From assembly GCA_028690555.1 (NCBI GenBank), contig JAQVBA010000042.1, positions 1-10,145 on the forward strand: a DNA stretch of 10,145 nucleotides. Reading direction: 5' to 3'. The translations under genes and the position numbers were made by a program. Below are positions 7,272 through 10,145 of this stretch, one piece after another. The notes under the pieces were generated by a model. It ran no database searches. It was not told where the DNA came from and saw nothing but the letters and a program-made list of their open reading frames with translations. Source of the DNA: Acholeplasmataceae bacterium (GTDB lineage Bacteria; Bacillota_I; Bacilli_A; Acholeplasmatales; Acholeplasmataceae). Positions within the stretch are counted from its first letter, which is position 1; every line of letters starts with the position of its first letter.

Positions 7272-7580
7272 ATGATTGATTATCAAGGACAACCTTATCA
7301 AGAAGTGATTGGTCAACAAGGTTTAGTAGTTGTGCAATATTTTGCAACATGGTGTGGCCCATGTAAAATGTTAAAGCCAGTTTTAGAAGCAATTAGCACA
7401 GAAATGACAGACGTTAAGTTCTATCGTTCTGATATTGACTTATTTAGAGCACAAGCGATTGAAGCAGGAATTAAGAGTGTTCCAACAGTTGTATTATACA
7501 AAGATGGCGAAGAAGTAGATCGCACAAGTGGTTATCAACCAAAAGAACGCGTTGAAGCTTGGATTAACCAATTCAAATAA
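7272..7580 (+). CDS. trxA: Thioredoxin
   Basis: This small cytoplasmic protein disulfide reductant has 102 residues and a single thioredoxin fold. The active site is WCGPC (27-31) in the context FATWCGPCKML, with redox cysteines C28 and C31. The cis-proline is P71 in SVPTVVLYKDG. The start is supported by GAGGAA at 7260-7265, 6 nt upstream. It probably serves ribonucleotide reductase and peroxide or sulfoxide repair enzymes, including the MsrA encoded in this window. The gene has its own strong promoter and its own terminator, so it is monocistronic. Its position downstream of mutS2 resembles the Bacillus neighbourhood. Confidence 0.97.
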   Translation: MIDYQGQPYQEVIGQQGLVVVQYFATWCGPCKMLKPVLEAISTEMTDVKFYRSDIDLFRAQAIEAGIKSVPTVVLYKDGEEVDRTSGYQPKERVEAWINQFK

Positions 7581-7582
7581 TT

Positions 7583-7604
7583 AAAGCACAGATGTGCTTT
7601 TTTT
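7583..7604 (+). terminator. Intrinsic terminator after trxA
   Basis: AAAGCACA (7583-7590) is the exact reverse complement of TGTGCTTT (7593-7600) around a nominal 2-nt centre. In practice this is a stem of about 7 bp with a 4-nt loop, followed by an uninterrupted T run to 7604. It begins 2 bp after the trxA stop and cleanly separates trxA from truB. Confidence 0.88.
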
Positions 7605-7620
7605 ATTATATAAAACCATG

Positions 7621-7626
7621 TATAAT
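7621..7626 (+). promoter_or_regulatory. Possible truB promoter -10 box
   Basis: A perfect TATAAT lies 15 bp before the chosen truB start and just after the trxA terminator, so a promoter is expected here. The only -35 candidate at standard spacing is the terminator T run (TTTTTT around 7598-7603). If used, transcription starts about 7633 and the leader is only about 9 nt. TATATA at 7608-7613 is an alternative -10. Confidence 0.45.
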
Positions 7627-7641
7627 ATGTATGGTGAAGAC

Positions 7642-8490
7642 ATGGATGGTTTTTTATACGTAGATAAGCCGGTAGGTATGACATCACATGATGTTGTAGC
7701 TATCGTCAAAAAAAGACTAAAACTGGATAAAGTTGGGCATACGGGAACACTTGATCCATTTGCGAGTGGACTCATGATTTTATGCGTTGGTAAGGCTACA
7801 AAATTAGCCTATCTTTTTTCTAATTGTGATAAAACGTATACAGGGACTATTAAGTTTGGTGTGCATTATGATACCTATGATGTCACAGGGAAAATTTTAG
7901 AAACTCATGAAGAAACCATTGATGATTTAAAATTAATGGATGCCGTCAAAAGTATGGAAGGATCTTACATGCAACTTCCGCCAATTTATTCTGCGATTAA
8001 AAAAGATGGTAAGAAACTTTATGAATTTGCACGGAAAGGGATTGATGTTGAACGTGAAAAAAGAGAAGTTAATATCCATTCATTTGAATTAACTTCAAAA
8101 ATATATGATCAATCGGTAGATTTCATCGTTTCTGTTTCAAAAGGCACATATATTCGAAGCTTAGCGGTTGATTTAGCTGAAAAAATTAATCATAAAGCTG
8201 CATTAAGTGCTTTAAGAAGAACTAAAATATGTGACATTCTAGTTGAGGATGCGATTGAACTTGAAGATGTGAATGAAAATGATATCCATCCACTCAAAGA
8301 TTTTTTTAAAGATTATAAGAAAGTTAAATTAAATGATTATATGATTAACTTAGTGAAAAATGGTGTCTACTTGGATGATAGACAATTAGAAACTAAAAAT
8401 CCATTTATTGTAGTTGATGGTGATGATCATTTCATTGCATATTATGAAGTTATCGATAACAATAAATATAAACCAATCGTTATTTTTTGA
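7642..8490 (+). CDS. truB: tRNA pseudouridine-55 synthase
   Basis: TruB makes pseudouridine 55 in the T loop of almost all tRNAs. I chose ATG 7642, which gives the family-typical N terminus (DGFLYVDKPVGMTSHDVV) and a 282-residue protein. Upstream in-frame starts (7594, 7618, 7627) lie in or next to the trxA terminator and the presumed promoter. GGTGA at 7633-7637 is a closely spaced Shine-Dalgarno. The catalytic aspartate is D38 in GHTGTLDPFASG. Further conserved blocks are YTGTIKFG, QLPPIYSAIKKDGKKLYEFAR (about 112-132) and KGTYIRSLAVDLA (about 167-179). The C-terminal 65 or so residues look like a shortened PUA-type RNA-binding tail. The stop is TGA and lies within the ribF Shine-Dalgarno (TGAGGT), so the two genes are probably cotranscribed and coupled. 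Confidence 0.94.
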   Translation: MDGFLYVDKPVGMTSHDVVAIVKKRLKLDKVGHTGTLDPFASGLMILCVGKATKLAYLFSNCDKTYTGTIKFGVHYDTYDVTGKILETHEETIDDLKLMDAVKSMEGSYMQLPPIYSAIKKDGKKLYEFARKGIDVEREKREVNIHSFELTSKIYDQSVDFIVSVSKGTYIRSLAVDLAEKINHKAALSALRRTKICDILVEDAIELEDVNENDIHPLKDFFKDYKKVKLNDYMINLVKNGVYLDDRQLETKNPFIVVDGDDHFIAYYEVIDNNKYKPIVIF

Positions 8491-8498
8491 GGTAGATT

Positions 8499-9392
8499 AT
8501 GAAGATTATACAAGGCAATTATAAAGAGATGAGAAATGATGAACCCATTACGATTACAATGGGTAATTTTGATGGCTTGCATTTGGGACATCAACAATTA
8601 ATCGAAAAGGTAATCTCATTTCGCGATACGAAGCATGCAGTATTAACATTTGATCCGCATCCTTCAACCATTTTAAGAGATCAAAAATTTAGAACGCTAA
8701 CACAAAAAGAAGATAAAATCCAACTTTTTTCAAGCTATCCACTTGATTATGCATTTATTGTTGATTTTACACCAGAATTTTCTGAATTATCTGTGATGGG
8801 ATTTATCGAGTTTTTACGCTCTATCAAAGTTGAAAGACTCGTCATCGGACGTGATGCAAGATTCGGTTTTAGAGGCGAAGGAACGATTAATGATTTGAGA
8901 AGATACTTTTATGTGGATGTCGTCGAAGATTTGATTTTTAATCATACAAGAGTTTCAACAACGTATATTAAAGATTTCATTCAAAATGGTGATTTAACCT
9001 CAGCAAGAATGCTTTTAAACAGACAATACGGCATTAAAGGGATCGTCGTTCATGGAAATCGAATTGGACACAAATTAGGCTTCCCAACTGCAAATATAAA
9101 CTATGATAATTACTTACTTCCAAAAAATGGGGTTTACTATGTGCGCGTTTTTCATAAAGATAAATGGTATCATGCCATGGCAAACATTGGAAATAATCCC
9201 ACATTGAACTTTACATCAGAAAAAAGATTAGAAATTTATATCTTAGATTTTAATAAAACAATTTATGGTGATACATTGCATATTGTCTTTTTTAATTACT
9301 TACGTGAAGAGATGAAAATGAAAAATAAACGTCAGCTCATTAAGCAACTTAAAAAAGATGAAGTTGCAGTTCGAAAACTCTCCAAATCATAA
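8499..9392 (+). CDS. ribF: Bifunctional riboflavin kinase / FAD synthetase
   Basis: RibF phosphorylates riboflavin to FMN and then adenylates FMN to FAD. The N-terminal nucleotidyltransferase domain (about 1-175) has GNFDGLHLGHQQL with the HxGH motif at 28-31, FDPHP (51-55), GRDARFGFRGEGT (117-129) and VSTTYIKDFI (152-161), where the family usually has S-S/T-x-I-R. The C-terminal riboflavin kinase domain (about 178-297) has LGFPTAN (193-199), GVYYVRV (211-217), GNNPT (231-235) and LEIYILDF with the likely catalytic E245. The 297-residue length is typical. GAGG at 8489-8492 overlaps the truB stop and precedes the ATG by 6 nt. No FMN riboswitch is seen, as expected for a gene inside an operon. 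truB-ribF is a conserved Firmicutes pair. Confidence 0.95.
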   Translation: MKIIQGNYKEMRNDEPITITMGNFDGLHLGHQQLIEKVISFRDTKHAVLTFDPHPSTILRDQKFRTLTQKEDKIQLFSSYPLDYAFIVDFTPEFSELSVMGFIEFLRSIKVERLVIGRDARFGFRGEGTINDLRRYFYVDVVEDLIFNHTRVSTTYIKDFIQNGDLTSARMLLNRQYGIKGIVVHGNRIGHKLGFPTANINYDNYLLPKNGVYYVRVFHKDKWYHAMANIGNNPTLNFTSEKRLEIYILDFNKTIYGDTLHIVFFNYLREEMKMKNKRQLIKQLKKDEVAVRKLSKS

Positions 9393-9398
9393 ATCTTA

Positions 9399-9407
9399 TG
9401 ATATAAT
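9399..9407 (+). promoter_or_regulatory. Extended -10 promoter for the c-di-AMP receptor gene
   Basis: TGATATAAT consists of a perfect TATAAT (9402-9407) with the extended TG one base upstream, identical to the proposed rnhC promoter on the other strand. No good -35 is visible. Transcription would start around 9414, almost exactly at the Shine-Dalgarno AGAGGTGAT (9414-9422), giving a leader of about 12 nt. Confidence 0.65.
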
Positions 9408-9425
9408 CTAAGTAGAGGTGATCCT

Positions 9426-9749
9426 ATGAAACTCATAATTGCTATCGTATCAAACGATGATGCGAACAAGGTTCAAAAGGCTTTAGTCAAAGATCATTTT
9501 TTCTCAACAAGACTTGCAACAACTGGTGGTTTTTTACGCGCGGGCAATGTCACATTCTTAATTGGTGTCAATGATGAAAAAGTTCCCCAAGCATTAGAAA
9601 TCATCGAGGCACATAGTAAAAAACGGACAAAACTTGTACCAAATACGATTGTAAATGAATTTGGTTCATTTTCTGCACTCCCGATTGAAGTAGAAGTCGG
9701 TGGAGCTACAGTATTTGTAGTTAATGTCGACCAATTTGTTAAAATATAG
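9426..9749 (+). CDS. darA: Cyclic-di-AMP receptor, PII-like (DarA/PstA/YaaQ family)
   Basis: This 107-residue cytoplasmic PII-like signalling protein is predicted to bind cyclic di-AMP as a trimer. Family signatures are visible: the N-terminal beta strand MKLIIAIV, LATTGGFLRAGNVTFLIGV (about 31-49, with the T-G-G-F nucleotide-binding segment) and the C-terminal VEVGGATVFVVNVDQF (about 90-105). The B-loop between residues 68 and 88 is present but slightly shorter than in Bacillus DarA. Downstream partners of this family are largely unknown. The start has the strong Shine-Dalgarno AGAGGTGAT. In Bacillus the gene lies near tmk, whereas here it sits between ribF and rpsO with its own promoter. 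The family assignment is confident; ligand binding is inferred from homology. Confidence 0.92.
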   Translation: MKLIIAIVSNDDANKVQKALVKDHFFSTRLATTGGFLRAGNVTFLIGVNDEKVPQALEIIEAHSKKRTKLVPNTIVNEFGSFSALPIEVEVGGATVFVVNVDQFVKI

Positions 9750-9777
9750 TTGCATTTTAAGAAATAAATGCTACAAT
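9750..9777 (+). promoter_or_regulatory. rpsO promoter
   Basis: TTGCAT (9750-9755) and TACAAT (9772-9777) are separated by 16 bp, with TG at 9769-9770 giving an extended -10 (TGCTACAAT). It starts directly after the stop codon of the c-di-AMP receptor gene. Transcription should begin around 9784, the first G of the structured leader. Confidence 0.75.
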
Positions 9778-9783
9778 ATAAAA

Positions 9784-9849
9784 GGCGATAACAAGGATTC
9801 GGGAATGCCAAACCCATTCTTTAGTTAATCGAGAAAGGAAACAGATATT
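9784..9849 (+). promoter_or_regulatory. Structured rpsO 5' leader, candidate S15 autoregulatory element
   Basis: The 66-nt leader can fold into an outer helix, CGATAAC (9786-9792) with GTT-A-ATCG (9824-9831, one bulged A). Inside it is a hairpin, GAATG (9803-9807) with CATTC (9815-9819) around a C/A-rich 7-nt loop. The hairpin can be extended by two G-U pairs. GGG at 9801-9803 could instead pair with CCC at 9813-9815, so alternative folds exist. The Shine-Dalgarno AAAGGA (9834-9839) lies just 3' of the outer helix, where S15 binding could block initiation. Leader autoregulation by S15 is established in several bacterial groups with different structures; its use here is inferred. Confidence 0.55.
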
Positions 9850-10119
9850 ATGGCACTTACAAAACAACGTAAGAATGAAATCATCAAAGACTTCCAATTA
9901 AAAGATGGTGACACTGGTTCTCCAGAAGTTCAAATTGCAGTATTAACCGCACAAATTAACGAACTTAACTCACATCTTCAAGCACACATTCATGATTTCC
10001 ACTCACGTCGCGGTCTATATCAAATGATCGGACAAAGAAGACGTTTACTCGGCTATTTACGCAATAAAGATGTCGAAAGATACCAAGCTTTAATTCAAAG
10101 ACTCGGATTACGTCGCTAA
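9850..10119 (+). CDS. rpsO: 30S ribosomal protein S15
   Basis: S15 is a primary 16S rRNA-binding protein that organises the central domain of the small subunit. The 89 residues match the family's usual length. The signatures are clear: DTGSPEVQIA (about 21-30), the inter-helix segment NSHLQAHIHDFHSRRGL (40-56) and RRLLGYLRNKDVERY (64-78), which contain the conserved rRNA-contacting residues. The start is supported by AAAGGA at 9834-9839, 10 nt upstream. The gene has its own strong promoter, a structured leader and a terminator directly downstream, so it is largely monocistronic. In many Firmicutes pnp follows rpsO; what follows here lies beyond the window. Confidence 0.98.
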   Translation: MALTKQRKNEIIKDFQLKDGDTGSPEVQIAVLTAQINELNSHLQAHIHDFHSRRGLYQMIGQRRRLLGYLRNKDVERYQALIQRLGLRR

Positions 10120-10145
10120 AAGGATACGAAAGTGTCCTTTTTTTT
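10119..10145 (+). terminator. Intrinsic terminator after rpsO
   Basis: AAAGGATAC (10119-10127) pairs with GTGTCCTTT (10132-10140), a 9-bp stem with one wobble pair, closed by a GAAA tetraloop (10128-10131). A T run reaches the window edge. It starts at the last base of the rpsO stop codon. Confidence 0.92.

Noticed and set aside
7594..7641. Upstream truB starts (7594, 7618, 7627)
   Set aside because: They fall in the trxA terminator or in the probable promoter, and the TruB family begins at the D-G-F-L-Y-V-D-K-P segment.
9494..9817. 107-codon reading frame on the minus strand
   Set aside because: It is antisense to the c-di-AMP receptor gene and the rpsO promoter, with no ribosome binding site or recognisable product.
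1..10145. CRISPR array, insertion sequence, prophage or toxin-antitoxin/defence system
   Set aside because: No regularly spaced repeats, transposase, integrase, terminal inverted repeats or defence-type domains are seen; the genes are conserved housekeeping genes plus one unknown membrane protein.

Overview
The window is an AT-rich, gene-dense stretch of a low-GC Gram-positive chromosome. It is housekeeping in content, and I see no mobile element, CRISPR array, tRNA or rRNA gene. Two genes (the aspS fragment and truB) end in TGA and tryptophan is always TGG, so the standard bacterial code is in use. That excludes the Mycoplasma/Spiroplasma code. The compact, short-leadered, overlapping layout and the protein flavour suggest an Acholeplasma-like mollicute or a relative such as Erysipelotrichia. 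This assignment is an inference; no rRNA is present to confirm it. Stop codon use is TAA 10, TAG 2, TGA 2.

Region 1 (1-3978, + strand) is one tightly packed run: 3' end of aspS, msrA, a dCMP deaminase (comEB-like), a membrane-anchored PDZ plus Lon-type protease (YlbL/SepM family), an unrecognised three-TM membrane protein, lspA and an RluD-family pseudouridine synthase. Almost every junction overlaps or has the next gene's Shine-Dalgarno inside the previous gene, which implies cotranscription and translational coupling. The lspA-rluD-like pair is a conserved Firmicutes order.

Region 2 (3956-7194) holds rnhC (RNase HIII, - strand), convergent with and overlapping the 3' end of the pseudouridine synthase gene, and mutS2 (+ strand). 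rnhC and mutS2 diverge from a 59-bp intergenic region that must hold both promoters. In Bacillus rnhC, mutS2 and trxA lie near each other with zapA, cvpA and polX between rnhC and mutS2. Here those are absent and rnhC is inverted.

Region 3 (7195-7604) is trxA as its own unit, with a near-consensus promoter (TTGAAA-17-TATAAT) and a clear intrinsic terminator.

Region 4 (7605-10145) is truB, ribF, a cyclic-di-AMP receptor (DarA/PstA family) and rpsO, ending in an intrinsic terminator. truB-ribF-rpsO is the classical Firmicutes order. The c-di-AMP receptor gene sits between ribF and rpsO with its own extended -10 promoter. rpsO has a strong promoter and a structured 5' leader that looks like an S15 autoregulatory element.

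I found no undescribed multi-gene system. The items most worth a second look are the rpsO leader, the unknown membrane protein coupled to the Lon-like protease and lspA, and the placement of the c-di-AMP receptor gene.
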